The notes below the pieces were generated by a model. It was not told the origin of the DNA. It made no database searches and worked only from the letters and a program-made list of their open reading frames with translations. Positions 8,855 through 19,588 of a stretch of DNA of 64,000 nt are shown here, piece by piece. The stretch covers positions 682,001-746,000 of the forward strand of contig NZ_JAQZAJ010000001.1 in the NCBI RefSeq assembly GCF_028737195.1, read 5' to 3'. A program made the translations under genes and the position numbers. This DNA is from Pseudovibrio exalbescens (GTDB lineage Bacteria; Pseudomonadota; Alphaproteobacteria; Rhizobiales; Stappiaceae). The stretch's first letter is position 1. The number at the start of each line of letters is the position of its first letter.

Positions 8855-9196
8855 ATGACGCTCTCACCAGATGAAGCCAAAGATCTTCTGGAAGGCAAAA
8901 GGAAAGAGCTTCAAGAACTGGACAGGATGTCGAAAGAGGCCCGAGCGCCGGTGCAACTGGATCAGCAATCTGTTGGCCGCTTATCGCGCATGGACGCTCT
9001 GCAGCAACAAGCGATGGCTCAGGCCAATGAGCGTCAGCGTGCCATCGACCTTCAACGCATCGACAGCGCCCTTCAGCGCATCAAGGAAGACGAATACGGC
9101 TATTGCCTTGAATGCGGCGAGGACATCCCGCAGGAGCGTCTGCGCATTGATCCTGCCGCGCTCTATTGCATCTCCTGTGCCCGACTTCAGAGCTGA
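8855..9196 (+). CDS. DksA/TraR family C4 zinc-finger protein
   Basis: 113 residues: an N-terminal helical, probably coiled-coil region (about 5-78) followed by a four-Cys zinc finger with Cys84, Cys87, Cys105 and Cys108. DksA/TraR proteins bind in the secondary channel of RNA polymerase and alter promoter choice. This one is short and contains the phrase GRLSRMDALQ common to small alphaproteobacterial members. The acidic coiled-coil tip motif of true DksA is not obvious, so it may be a TraR-like paralogue. It follows the PilZ gene by 36 bp, and its ribosome-binding site lies in a hairpin. Confidence 0.87.
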   Translation: MTLSPDEAKDLLEGKRKELQELDRMSKEARAPVQLDQQSVGRLSRMDALQQQAMAQANERQRAIDLQRIDSALQRIKEDEYGYCLECGEDIPQERLRIDPAALYCISCARLQS

Positions 9197-9295
9197 TACA
9201 CTTTACGACAAACTGGTCTTTGTTCGGCACACTTAAAGAACATCTTCCTGTTAGGTTCCCTCGCAAATCCAATTGCATAGCGAAGGGAGCCTCCC

Positions 9296-9793
9296 ATGAG
9301 TTCCACTCTAAAAACCTACGGCACGTTGTTTACGCTGGCTTTGTTCATGGTCACGGCGATCACAGGCGTGACCATGTTCTTCCATGTTGCTCCGGCTGGT
9401 TTTGCCTTTGTTCACGAATGGCTTGCCTTGCTTCTTCTGGTGCCTGTTGCCCTGCACGTTTGGAAGAACTGGTTGCCAATGAAAATGTACTTCCGCCGCA
9501 AGGTGGTGTGGGTGCCGCTTTGCCTGACATTGGGTTTGGCCACGGTCATGACTCTTCCCTCCGTGATGGCAGAAAACGCTTCCAATCCTTTGATGGTGAC
9601 ATTGACCGCCCTACAAGACAGCACAGTCTCTGAGGTGGCCGCCATTTATGATCTTGCCCCGGAAGAATTGGCCGCACGGCTCACGGCCAAGGGTTTTACC
9701 GTTACGGACACGGAACAATCGCTTTTTGAAATCGCACAGGCTTCGGGCAAAGAAAGCGGAAGAGCCATGATTTCCGCTGTCGCCTTGCCTTAG
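9296..9793 (+). CDS. DUF4405-like membrane protein
   Basis: 165 residues. Three hydrophobic helices lie within the first 95 residues, with the His-containing phrases MFFHVAP, HEWLALLLL and ALHVWKNW resembling the DUF4405 family (a cytochrome-b561-like helical domain in which His residues may bind haem). The C-terminal 65 residues are soluble and resemble a short helical domain with the phrase EELAARL, found in redox-linked relatives. The ATG has AAGGGA about 8 nt upstream. It stands alone with no redox partner nearby. The family call is moderate and the function is unknown. Confidence 0.6.
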   Translation: MSSTLKTYGTLFTLALFMVTAITGVTMFFHVAPAGFAFVHEWLALLLLVPVALHVWKNWLPMKMYFRRKVVWVPLCLTLGLATVMTLPSVMAENASNPLMVTLTALQDSTVSEVAAIYDLAPEELAARLTAKGFTVTDTEQSLFEIAQASGKESGRAMISAVALP

Positions 9794-9866
9794 GAACAAA
9801 CAGCCGGCCCGCTCGGCAGATGGCCTTAAAACACGTGCATTTGCGGCGCTTTGAACCTGACGCCAC

Positions 9867-10289
9867 TTACCCGGCCTTTTCGTCGTGAAGCCATGGCGCA
9901 TAGCTTAGACCCACCAGCACATTTTCCGGACTGATGAACCGAGCGACAGTCTGCCCCCATGGTTCTGTAATGGCACCATGAATGAACTTCTGCCCATTGG
10001 CCTGAAGCTCGGAAACTGCGGAGGATACTTCTTCCGGCGAGCCAAGCTCGAACTCAACTGTCGATGTCGGCTCAGGAAACTCTTCAGGCCATTCTTCCGT
10101 TCCGAAACAAGCCTTGGCTGCCATCTTGAGCGGCCAGACACCAAAGTGATTGCTGCCCGGAAACTTGTCCATGAAAAGATAGTCTTCTTGGGCTTGCAGC
10201 TCCAAACCAAGAAGCTCTTTGTACAGTTTCGCGCTCGCCTTTGGATCCTTGGTGATGGTCGCAAAACCGGCGATCGATTGTATCTTCAT
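9867..10289 (-). CDS. VOC (glyoxalase/bleomycin-resistance fold) protein
   Basis: 140 residues with the paired beta-alpha-beta-beta-beta pattern of the vicinal-oxygen-chelate superfamily: an opening strand (IAGFATITKDPKASAKLY), a central FELGSPEEV, and a closing ISPENVLVGLSY. Members include glyoxalases, dioxygenases and antibiotic-binding proteins; residues defining a particular reaction are not evident. I chose the ATG at 10289 because a strong AGGAGGGG precedes it; a longer frame upstream is not supported. It is monocistronic. Confidence 0.8.
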   Translation of the reverse strand: MKIQSIAGFATITKDPKASAKLYKELLGLELQAQEDYLFMDKFPGSNHFGVWPLKMAAKACFGTEEWPEEFPEPTSTVEFELGSPEEVSSAVSELQANGQKFIHGAITEPWGQTVARFISPENVLVGLSYAPWLHDEKAG

Positions 10290-10502
10290 TATACCCCTCC
10301 TCAACTCTGATGAGGCGGAGTCTAATGCACGCACCGCGGGGCGTCCAATCATGGATACATTAAAAGGTTGTCACAGCGCGCAAGCTGATGCAGCGCAGAC
10401 CTGCTTTCCCTGGACGTGAACGTTTCCCCGTCCCCAAGCATCAAAGCCAACACCAAATTTGCAGCAGGCACGAGGTGGCCCCCTCTATAAAGACTTCCTG
10501 CC

Positions 10503-10535
10503 ACAAAACAAAAAAGCCCATGAAAACATGGGCTT
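10503..10535 (-). terminator. Intrinsic terminator of guaA
   Basis: AAGCCCATG (10514-10522) and CATGGGCTT (10527-10535) form a 9-bp stem with a 4-nt loop. In the minus direction a T-rich run follows directly. It lies about 48 bp past the guaA stop. Confidence 0.9.
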
Positions 10536-10582
10536 AATTGCTATCTTATTCTGTTTCACAGCGGCAGATGCCTAGCCTGTGA

Positions 10583-12130
10583 TCATTCCCACTCGATGGT
10601 TCCGGGAGGCTTCGACGTAATGTCATAGACACACCGGTTGATGCCTCGAACTTCGTTGATGATGCGGGTTGCCGCACGGCCAAGGAAATTCATGTCGAAG
10701 TGGTAGAAGTCTGCGGTCATGCCGTCCACAGAGGTGACCGCACGTAGGGCGCAGACATACTCGTAGGTGCGGCCATCGCCCATGACGCCAACGGTCTGGA
10801 CCGGAAGCAGCACAGCAAACGCCTGCCAAATGGCATCGTAAAGGCCCGCCTTGCGGATCTCGTCCAAGTAAATGGCATCAGCCTGGCGCAGAATATCCAG
10901 CTTTTCGCGCGTTATGCCGCCGGGACAGCGGATCGCAAGACCTGGCCCAGGGAACGGATGACGGCCAATGAAGCTTTCCGGCAAACCAAGTTCACGGCCC
11001 AGTTCACGAACTTCGTCCTTGAACAGCTCGCGAAGAGGCTCAACCAGTTGCATGTTCATGCGCTCTGGCAAACCACCCACGTTGTGGTGAGACTTGATGG
11101 TGACAGAAGGACCGCCGGTGAAAGAGACACTCTCGATTACATCAGGATAAAGCGTGCCTTGCGCAAGGAACTCGGCACCGCCAAGCTTCTTGGCTTCTGC
11201 CTCGAAGACTTCGATGAAGAGGCGGCCAATGGTCTTGCGCTTGATCTCCGGATCGGTTTCGCCTTCCAGCTCGCCGATGAACAGGTCTGCAGCATCAACG
11301 TGAACCAGAGGAATATTGTAGTGATCCCGGAACATGGAGACCACTTGTTCACTCTCGCCCAGCCGCATCAGCCCATGGTCAACGTAGATGCAGGTCAGCT
11401 GGTCACCAATGGCTTCGTGGATCAGAACCGCAGCGACGGAACTGTCAACACCGCCGGAAAGACCACAGATAACGCGTCCCTCGCCCACCTGAGCGCGGAT
11501 CGCCTCAACCGCCTGCTGACGGTATTCTGCCATGGTCCAATCGCCGGAACAGCCTGCGATCTTGTGGGTGAAGTTCTCGATCAGCTTCGCCCCATCGGGC
11601 GTGTGCACCACTTCCGGGTGGAACTGCACGCCATAGAGCTTGCGGGTTTCGTCCGCAATGGCAGCAAATGGTGCGCCTTCCGACGCCGCAATCACCTCAA
11701 ACCCATCAGGGATGTTGTTGACGCGGTCGCCATGGCTCATCCAGACCTGATGGTCGGATCCCATCTCCCAGATGCCATCAAACAGCGCGCTGTCTTTCTT
11801 GACTGTGATGAAAGCACGACCAAACTCGCGGTGATCTGAGCTTTCAACTTCGCCGCCAAGCTGGGCGCACATGGTTTGCTGGCCATAGCAAATGCCCAGA
11901 ACCGGGATGCCAGCGTCAAATACGATCTGGGGTGCGCGTGGGCTCCCCATTTCCGTGGTGGAAGCCGGACCACCTGACAGAATGACCGCTTTTGGATTCA
12001 TTTCCTTGAAAGCGGCTTCAGCAGATTGGAACGGTACGATCTCGGAGTAAACACCTGACTCGCGCACGCGGCGGGCAATCAGCTGTGTGACCTGAGATCC
12101 GAAGTCAATAATAAGGATGCGGTCAGTCAT
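10583..12130 (-). CDS. guaA: GMP synthase (glutamine-hydrolysing)
   Basis: A 515-residue enzyme converting XMP to GMP with ATP and glutamine. The N-terminal class I glutaminase domain carries nucleophile Cys81 in GICYGQQ and the His/Glu pair in HPEVVHT. The ATP pyrophosphatase domain has the P-loop SGGVDSS. The dimerisation domain ends with the family-typical KPPGTIEWE. Length and termini match the family exactly. A canonical terminator follows and a MarR gene lies upstream on the same strand with a 126-bp gap. It works directly after GuaB, encoded about 6 kb away. Confidence 0.98.
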   Translation of the reverse strand: MTDRILIIDFGSQVTQLIARRVRESGVYSEIVPFQSAEAAFKEMNPKAVILSGGPASTTEMGSPRAPQIVFDAGIPVLGICYGQQTMCAQLGGEVESSDHREFGRAFITVKKDSALFDGIWEMGSDHQVWMSHGDRVNNIPDGFEVIAASEGAPFAAIADETRKLYGVQFHPEVVHTPDGAKLIENFTHKIAGCSGDWTMAEYRQQAVEAIRAQVGEGRVICGLSGGVDSSVAAVLIHEAIGDQLTCIYVDHGLMRLGESEQVVSMFRDHYNIPLVHVDAADLFIGELEGETDPEIKRKTIGRLFIEVFEAEAKKLGGAEFLAQGTLYPDVIESVSFTGGPSVTIKSHHNVGGLPERMNMQLVEPLRELFKDEVRELGRELGLPESFIGRHPFPGPGLAIRCPGGITREKLDILRQADAIYLDEIRKAGLYDAIWQAFAVLLPVQTVGVMGDGRTYEYVCALRAVTSVDGMTADFYHFDMNFLGRAATRIINEVRGINRCVYDITSKPPGTIEWE

Positions 12131-12256
12131 GGGCTGCTCTTACTCCGTTACTGAGCATTTTTGAACCTCTTTCCATGCAAAAAACACCGAATGCGACGAC
12201 GATGCACGACATTTCGCAGGATTGCCGGGACAGTCGGCATTGTGGCGCTGCCACCC

Positions 12257-12748
12257 TTAGCGTTTAGCCTTAGGCTCGCTCAGGTTTGCAAGGTGCTGGC
12301 CCAAGTGTTTGCGCTCGAGCTTGGCAAGCTTGCGCAGAACCCCCTGCTCGAAATCTTTCAGGTCACGATCAATCTCGTCAATCACGCCCTTGCCCGCATC
12401 CGTGGGCACCAGAACCACCAAGCGGCGGTCCTTCTGGTTGGGGTCCTTGATCACCAGCTCCCGGTCTGCAAGGCGCTTCGTTGCACGAGAAACGGCTACT
12501 GTATCGAGGTGAATACTCGGCCCCAGTTGCTTGACGGAGACGTTATCCTGCTTCATCAACGCGTTGAGCACCAGCCAGTCCGGAATGGTTAGGTCGTAGG
12601 TCGATTGCAAACGGTCTTGGAGCCACCGCTCCACCTTGCGGCCCGCCCAGATCAGTTTGACTGGGAGAAAGTTCTCCAAATCAAGACCGCGTTCGCCTTC
12701 AAAAAGGCTGCCTTGTGAAAACGAAAACAAGTCATCTGTTTCGGACAT
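12257..12748 (-). CDS. MarR family transcriptional regulator
   Basis: 163 residues with a winged helix-turn-helix. The recognition region contains VSRATKRLADRELV, and the wing has the MarR signature DQKDRR-like pattern (PNQKDRRLVVL). The ligand and targets are unknown. I chose the ATG at 12748 (MSETDDLF) with TAAGAAG upstream; the frame is open 30 codons further but without support. It is divergent from a TPR-protein gene across a 303-bp region holding a 13-bp direct repeat, which might contain its operators. Confidence 0.9.
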   Translation of the reverse strand: MSETDDLFSFSQGSLFEGERGLDLENFLPVKLIWAGRKVERWLQDRLQSTYDLTIPDWLVLNALMKQDNVSVKQLGPSIHLDTVAVSRATKRLADRELVIKDPNQKDRRLVVLVPTDAGKGVIDEIDRDLKDFEQGVLRKLAKLERKHLGQHLANLSEPKAKR

Positions 12749-13051
12749 ACTTCTTACCGGATACGCCTTGGACCGTGGGATGGGGTCAGAACTCTTCACG
12801 GCGGTGATATCAGTCAGGCTCTGGTGCAGGCAACTCATATTCGCAAATGCTCACGGATTGCAGAGATCCACAGTTGAAACCAGTGAGTACTTGACGGCGG
12901 TGATATGCACTGTTGTTGTTGATTACAGACGTCTTTGACGGAGTATTTACAAAGCCTTACCGTTTTACCGATCAGATGAATTCATGATTCGAACATGGTT
13001 ACCATTTGCTTTCCAACGCAGGAAGCCAGATGAACCAAAAGGATCGGCAGA
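12749..13051. promoter_or_regulatory. Divergent promoter region with a 13-bp direct repeat
   Basis: The gap between the marR-type gene and the TPR gene has no credible ORF. ACGGCGGTGATAT occurs at 12798-12810 and again, identical and in the same orientation, at 12894-12906. The surroundings are also partly alike (CTTC/CTTG just before). The repeat may mark regulator binding. Confidence 0.4.
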
Positions 13052-14329
13052 ATGGCAGACGACAAGGACCAGAACTTGATGGCCTATACGACCGATGATG
13101 AACGCTCCGCGCAGATCCAACGCGCACTGGACGAGATCTCCTCCCTGGAGCAAAGCGGTCGCTATGAAGACGCTCTGCCCCTCTATCGCGACCTAATCAG
13201 CCGATACCCGGATGACATCGACATTCTGTACCGCATGGCAACCGCATTGATGCGTGCCGGAGAGCTGCGAGAAGCGATCGTTCATCTGCGCAAGGTGCTG
13301 TTCACCCGGCCTGACGATGTTGCCGCGCGCAGCAACATGGGCAACTGTCTGCTGCTACTGGGTTATCTGGAACAGGCTCAGGACGCCTTCGTTCAGGTTC
13401 TGGAACAAGCACCGGACAACCGGAACGCCCTTTATGGACTTGCCTCCATTCTGGTGCAGCTGGGCCACCATAAGGATGCGCTTGTTCCTGCGCAGGCACT
13501 GGTCAAACTGCTTCCCAAAAGCGCAGCGGCGCTGACGGTCTATGCGGACGCCTGTTCAACAGAGGCCAATCAGGAGACCGCTGTTCTCAAGTACCGCACC
13601 GCGCTGCGGATCGATTCTTCCTATGTGCCTGCCTTGCTGGGACTGGCAAAAATCTTGATCCGCCGCGGCAAGCCACAAGAAGCCCGCACCTATCTTGAAC
13701 ATGCCCATGGTTTGCAGGCGAGCAACATCGATGTTCTTCTCAGCCTCGGCCATTCGCACATCATGGAGGGGGACTATGAGCGCGCAATTTCTTCCTTTGA
13801 GATTGCGCAGGCCATAGAACCGGACAACGTGCAGGTTCTGCTCCACCTTTCCGTGGCAGAGCGTCGTCATGGCGAAGTCTACATGGCCGTTGCCCACGCA
13901 GCCGCTGCATGGCGCCAAGTTCCCGAAAGCCGTGAGGCTTGCAACACTTTGGGAGCCGCCCTCGCCGCCGCCGATGCGCAAGACGCCGCCCGCGCTGTCC
14001 TGACCTCACTGAACACCGGCGGCACTGTACCCGAAGCAACGCATTCCGCCATCGCAGCCATTGAAGACCTGGCAGCGCGCGGCATTACCGGTCGCCCGCA
14101 GGACACTCTGGGCCAGAGCGAAACTGTTGCAGGGACTGTTGAGAGCGAGGAAGAAGCCACCGCGCCTGACACAGCAGATGCCAGTGTGGACCGCGAGGAA
14201 GTGGAGTACGAGTTCCGCCACCCGGAAACAGATGAGCCGGTAACTGTTGTACCGGCCCGAGAGGCAGAAAACGAGGATGAACTGCCCCTTGATGAACCGC
14301 CACAGGAGGCGGAGCCAAGACGAGACTAA
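13052..14329 (+). CDS. Tetratricopeptide repeat protein with acidic tail
   Basis: 425 residues. From about residue 20 to 310 the protein is made of successive TPR-type helical hairpins (for example YEDALPLYRDLISRYPDD and YERAISSFEIAQAIEPDN). A roughly 90-residue low-complexity acidic C-terminus rich in Glu, Pro and Asp follows. There is no signal peptide or membrane segment, so it is probably a cytoplasmic scaffold. AAAGGA lies upstream of the ATG at 13052. Its stop codon is buried in the terminator shared with the convergent rsmB-type gene. No specific partner can be named. Confidence 0.85.
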   Translation: MADDKDQNLMAYTTDDERSAQIQRALDEISSLEQSGRYEDALPLYRDLISRYPDDIDILYRMATALMRAGELREAIVHLRKVLFTRPDDVAARSNMGNCLLLLGYLEQAQDAFVQVLEQAPDNRNALYGLASILVQLGHHKDALVPAQALVKLLPKSAAALTVYADACSTEANQETAVLKYRTALRIDSSYVPALLGLAKILIRRGKPQEARTYLEHAHGLQASNIDVLLSLGHSHIMEGDYERAISSFEIAQAIEPDNVQVLLHLSVAERRHGEVYMAVAHAAAAWRQVPESREACNTLGAALAAADAQDAARAVLTSLNTGGTVPEATHSAIAAIEDLAARGITGRPQDTLGQSETVAGTVESEEEATAPDTADASVDREEVEYEFRHPETDEPVTVVPAREAENEDELPLDEPPQEAEPRRD

Positions 14330-14346
14330 GCCTTGAAGGCTTAGTC
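14324..14346. terminator. Terminator overlapping both stop codons
   Basis: GACTAAGCC (14324-14332) pairs with GGCTTAGTC (14338-14346) around a 5-nt loop, followed by a pyrimidine-rich TGCTTTCTTTC. The stem contains the stop codon of the TPR gene (14327-14329) and, on the other strand, of the rsmB-type gene (14341-14343). Confidence 0.75.
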
Positions 14347-15639
14347 TGCTTTCTTTCGCATCAACGAGATGAAGAAGCCATCTGTGTTCGTATGCGCAGG
14401 GGACAGCGTTGCATGGGTGCCATCCTCCGAGAACAATGGGTGCCGCTCCGTATTGCCGAACAGCTTGGCCCATTCAAGACGCATGTCCAGTGCTTCAAAC
14501 TCGCTGTGGTTATCAAGGAACCACAGCACCTGATCCTGATTTTCTTCCGGCAACAATGAACAGGTGGCGTAAGCCATGATGCCGCCATCCTTGACGAACT
14601 CGGCAGCATGGGCCAGCACTTTTCGCTGCTCTTCGATGCGGCCAGCAAGGGCATTTTCCGTTACACGCCACTTTGTATCCGGACGACGACGCCATACACC
14701 CGTTCCGGAACAAGGTGCATCTACCATGACACGGTCCATGCGGCCCTTGAGCTGATCCAAAGAGCCTGTTTGCGGATCGACAACCTGAATGTTGCGCACA
14801 CCCGCCCGCGTCATGCGCTCATAAAGCGGGGCAAGGCGTAGCTTGCTGGCATCGTAGGCGTAAATCTGGCCCTTATTATCCATGTTGGCTGCGAGCGCGA
14901 GACTTTTGCCGCCACCGCCTGCACACAGGTCGAGAACCTGCTCTCCCGGCTGAGCGCCAACAAGAAGCGCTGCGATTTGAGAGGCTTCATCCTGCAGTTC
15001 AAACCACCCCTTGCGGAAGCCTTCCTCTGCCTGAACATGCGGCGACTTCTTGGGGCCGGTTACCGGTGCCAGCCGAACACAGTTGCCAGACAAGCCACTG
15101 GGCTGAGCATTCAGGTGAGAAAGGCGCTTCAATACCTTTTCAGGGGTGCTCTTCAGTGTGTTGACGCGCATATCAATTGGCGCACGCTGCGACAGGGCCT
15201 TACCGACGGCAATCGCTTCTTCGCCAAAAGCGGACGCAAAACGGCTGAACAACCACTCTGGCACATCTGCAACGACATGATCAGGTGCAGCAGACAGATC
15301 CTGTTCGGTAAGCGCGGTGCGCTCTGCCTCGCTCAGGGGATCTGGAGCATGGGGGTCGCTTTCAATCGCGCCTTCCAACTGCTCAACGGCATTCCCCCAG
15401 CCAATCACGTAGGTCGCCAACGCCAAAGCCCGCGGCGTGCTCTCACCCATGATGTGAGCATATGAAAGCTTATGGCGGAGCGCATCGAACACAAGGTTGC
15501 CAATGGCGACGCGGTCGCCAGACCCTGCAAAACGATGTGAATTCCCCCAGTCCTTCAGAGCTTCCTGTACAGGCCGTCTGCGACTTTCAATCTCAGCCAA
15601 GACCTCAATCGCCGCAGCAAGGCGCCCACCATCACGCAT
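14341..15639 (-). CDS. RsmB/NOP family RNA cytosine-C5 methyltransferase
   Basis: 432 residues. The N-terminal NusB-like helical region is followed by a Rossmann methyltransferase with the SAM loop DLCAGGGGKSLALA. Motif IV is DAPCSGTGVWRRRPD and motif VI is ATCSLLPEENQ; their Cys residues are the pair used for release and catalysis in NOL1/NOP2/Sun enzymes. The likely substrate is 16S rRNA (as for RsmB, which makes m5C967), but NOP2/Sun paralogues with other targets exist. It lies between the OmpA-type lipoprotein gene and the TPR gene. Confidence 0.92.
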   Translation of the reverse strand: MRDGGRLAAAIEVLAEIESRRRPVQEALKDWGNSHRFAGSGDRVAIGNLVFDALRHKLSYAHIMGESTPRALALATYVIGWGNAVEQLEGAIESDPHAPDPLSEAERTALTEQDLSAAPDHVVADVPEWLFSRFASAFGEEAIAVGKALSQRAPIDMRVNTLKSTPEKVLKRLSHLNAQPSGLSGNCVRLAPVTGPKKSPHVQAEEGFRKGWFELQDEASQIAALLVGAQPGEQVLDLCAGGGGKSLALAANMDNKGQIYAYDASKLRLAPLYERMTRAGVRNIQVVDPQTGSLDQLKGRMDRVMVDAPCSGTGVWRRRPDTKWRVTENALAGRIEEQRKVLAHAAEFVKDGGIMAYATCSLLPEENQDQVLWFLDNHSEFEALDMRLEWAKLFGNTERHPLFSEDGTHATLSPAHTNTDGFFISLMRKKAD

Positions 15640-15833
15640 AAAAAATCCTAATCTTCATCTCGGTACATCAATGCTTTCGACAAGGCACCGTTCGCGCGCC
15701 GGAGCGCCGCGATCAATCGTTCAATCGCCCCTGCGTTTAATGCAGCAAGCCTCTGCCTGTCTATAGTAACAGCGCCTTATAACCCAAGAAAATCCGAGGA
15801 ATGTTTGAGTCTGGCGATATGAAAGGCATTCTG

Positions 15834-15866
15834 CAAAACAGAAAGGGCCCGCCTTGCGGCGAGCCC
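15834..15866 (-). terminator. Terminator of the OmpA-domain lipoprotein gene
   Basis: On the minus strand GGGCTCGCC and GGCGGGCCC pair (one U-G) around GCAA, followed by TTTCTGTTTT. It lies 28 bp after the stop codon at 15894. Confidence 0.85.
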
Positions 15867-15893
15867 AATCAGTTAGCCCATAAAAACCGCTGC

Positions 15894-16556
15894 TTATAGC
15901 GGTGTCAGGACGATTTCCACGCGGCGGTTTTGCGCACGCCCCTGCTCGGTGTTGTTTGTCGCGATTGGACGGGAGAAACCGTAGCCGTAAGCGGTCAAAC
16001 GCTGAGGAGCGATGCCTTGGTTCATCAGGTAACCGGAGACCGAATTGGCACGACGCTGAGACAACTGGATGTTGTAGCTCTCAGAGCCGGTGTTGTCCGT
16101 GTGACCGAGGACATTCAAGCGTGTGCGATCAAACTCTTTGCCAACCAGAGCAACACTGGAGAGCACCTGCATGGCACGTCCGCTCAGAGCCACTTCGTTG
16201 GTTCCGAAAGTCACATCATTCGGCATGTTCAGAATGATATCGTTGCCGCTGCGGGTAACAGAAACGCCACTTGCCTGCAGCTGCTGACGCAGCTTGGCTT
16301 CCTGCTGGTCCATGTAGGCACCGATACCGCCACCAACGAGGCCGCCAGCTGCTGCACCAATGAGCGCGCCCTCTGCACGGTGATCGCTACCACCAGCGAT
16401 TGCACCAACAACAGCGCCGCCGAGCGCGCCGATACCAACGCCTGCAGCTGTATTTGAAACGCCAGACTGCCCGGTATACGGGTCGGTCGTCGTACAAGCT
16501 GCAACAGACAAAGCAAGCGCTGCCGCGATAGTCACTTGTGTAAGTTTTTTCATCAT
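15894..16556 (-). CDS. OmpA-domain lipoprotein, YiaD-like
   Basis: 220 residues. A lipoprotein signal ends in VAAC with Cys21. A glycine-zipper stretch (about residues 38-80, GIGALGGAVVGAIAGG type) could insert in a membrane. From about residue 105 there is an OmpA C-terminal domain with the peptidoglycan-contact segment LGHTDNTGSESYN and downstream SQRRANSV. Such proteins tether the outer membrane to peptidoglycan. Two adjacent ATG codons exist at the start. It is single-gene, with its own terminator. Confidence 0.92.
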   Translation of the reverse strand: MMKKLTQVTIAAALALSVAACTTTDPYTGQSGVSNTAAGVGIGALGGAVVGAIAGGSDHRAEGALIGAAAGGLVGGGIGAYMDQQEAKLRQQLQASGVSVTRSGNDIILNMPNDVTFGTNEVALSGRAMQVLSSVALVGKEFDRTRLNVLGHTDNTGSESYNIQLSQRRANSVSGYLMNQGIAPQRLTAYGYGFSRPIATNNTEQGRAQNRRVEIVLTPL

Positions 16557-16976
16557 ATTTGCCCAGAATTCCGCAGAGACCTTCGCGGATATCGGGACAT
16601 TCAGAGCACCCTACCCGCTAGATCGGTCGAATCGAATGCGGCAACTGATAGCATCCAGAGCGCGACAAATAATGACCGCAGATAACAATCCACCGGATTT
16701 GATCGCGAGCTGACGCAGAGTTGACCCATTTCGGGACCTTTTCCAACAAACAAGTCTCTGAAAAGCCAGAGCTGTTGCCCATTGAATGGCCTTTCATCCA
16801 AAGTCTTCAAACCAATTGCCGAGAAGCATTCGGCAAAGAATAGGCTAGATTAGAACGATAGTGTGTGTTGTGAATGGCCCCGTTTCCGCCACTGAGGCAT
16901 GCGAACATTATCGTCGCAGTCCACCGGCAGAAGATACCAAGTCAACTTGGTCCATGACTTGAAGACTGGATAAGCT
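16557..16976. other. 420-bp gap upstream of the OmpA-type gene
   Basis: I see no credible gene here. A short hairpin (TTGCCGA/TCGGCAA) lies at about 16816-16837. The minus-strand side presumably holds the promoter of the lipoprotein gene and the right end the start region of a small membrane ORF. Confidence 0.4.
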
Positions 16977-17165
16977 ATGCAGAGCAGATATTCCCCCGAA
17001 GCCACCTTCATTCTGGCACTCGCCGCATTGGTCATCACGTTCTGTCTTTATGTGACATGGCAAAGCGGCGGCATCGTACTGGCGCTGGTACTCGCTTACT
17101 TCATAGACAAGGCGTGGTACGCGCTGGCGCCGCACATTGGCAAGGATCTTATCGACAACCACTGA
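16977..17165 (+). CDS. Small predicted membrane protein, unknown
   Basis: 62 residues with two hydrophobic stretches (about 10-28 and 31-50), separated by a short polar turn and ending in a soluble tail. I do not recognise the family. The case for a real gene is an ATG with GGA 6 nt upstream, membrane-like composition and a strong intrinsic terminator 35 bp after the stop. The case against is its small size and a weak ribosome-binding site. Confidence 0.5.
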   Translation: MQSRYSPEATFILALAALVITFCLYVTWQSGGIVLALVLAYFIDKAWYALAPHIGKDLIDNH

Positions 17166-17199
17166 ACGGTTCCTGAAACCGGTGCCTCTAAGCGTAGAT

Positions 17200-17244
17200 C
17201 AAAAACGGCTGCGCCCCCACTCTTGCCGGGCACAGCCGTTTTTG
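17200..17244 (+). terminator. Strong intrinsic terminator
   Basis: CAAAAACGGCTG (17200-17211) pairs perfectly with CAGCCGTTTTTG (17233-17244) around a 21-nt loop. The T-run inside the right arm makes a typical plus-strand terminator; the A-run makes it usable in reverse. Confidence 0.85.
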
Positions 17245-17289
17245 TTTGGCACAGCCGCTTGTCTGTTCATTTGAAACCTAAAGCAATGC

Positions 17290-17685
17290 ACAAAGCTGCG
17301 GCCGGGTGACTGTTCTGGCCCCGCATGTGCAGCCTGGGGCAAGTAAAGCCAAAAAAGATAATAGTTTAAGACTAAAATTCAGCTTAAATCTTCTATCGGC
17401 AATAGGTGGTTTTCTTTCTAGAAAGAGGGTTCAAATGAACAGGAATCAACTTATAAGGGTGGTGCCGTGCACTCTGCATCGCATCGCCACCCCTATTTGC
17501 TGCAGCACTCAGGGATGATGCTGATTGCTCTGTGCAGGCTGGTTTCCAGCTTATGGCGGAAGTGCCACATACCGCCAAGACGTCAATCACAGTCTGAAGC
17601 TGAAACCATAAAGAGAAAGCTAGCGCTTTTTCTTTCCCGGGGACGCCACACCCACCCTCTTTGGCTCCCCGGGTTTGGGCGCTAG
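17290..17685. ncRNA. Structured non-coding stretch downstream of guaB (candidate RNA)
   Basis: Three self-complementary blocks follow one another in a 500-bp gap without a credible ORF. GCTGCGGCC/GGCCCCGCA with GCAGC occurs at about 17297-17336. ATAAGGGTGG/CCACCCCTAT (one mismatch) occurs at about 17452-17500. A nested pair occurs at 17620-17685, with outer CTAGCGC/GCGCTAG and inner CCCGGGGA/TCCCCGGG. The strand is unknown. This could be a small RNA, a repeat element or guaB 3' structure; it is a candidate only. Confidence 0.3.
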
Positions 17686-17689
17686 AGAC

Positions 17690-17727
17690 AAAAAAGGGCC
17701 AGCTGAACGTATCAGCGGACCCTCTTG
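17690..17727 (-). terminator. Terminator of guaB
   Basis: An imperfect stem (AGGG..CC..CTGA against TCAG..GGACCCT) is followed in the minus direction by a run of six Ts. It starts about 20 bp after the guaB stop. Confidence 0.8.
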
Positions 17728-17748
17728 ATCTTTTATCTCACAACTCGC

Positions 17749-19588
<1,840 letters not shown>

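Noticed and set aside
17393-17590. 65-codon minus-strand frame downstream of guaB
   Set aside because: It lies in the stem-loop-rich non-coding region, with no ribosome-binding site or coding-like composition.
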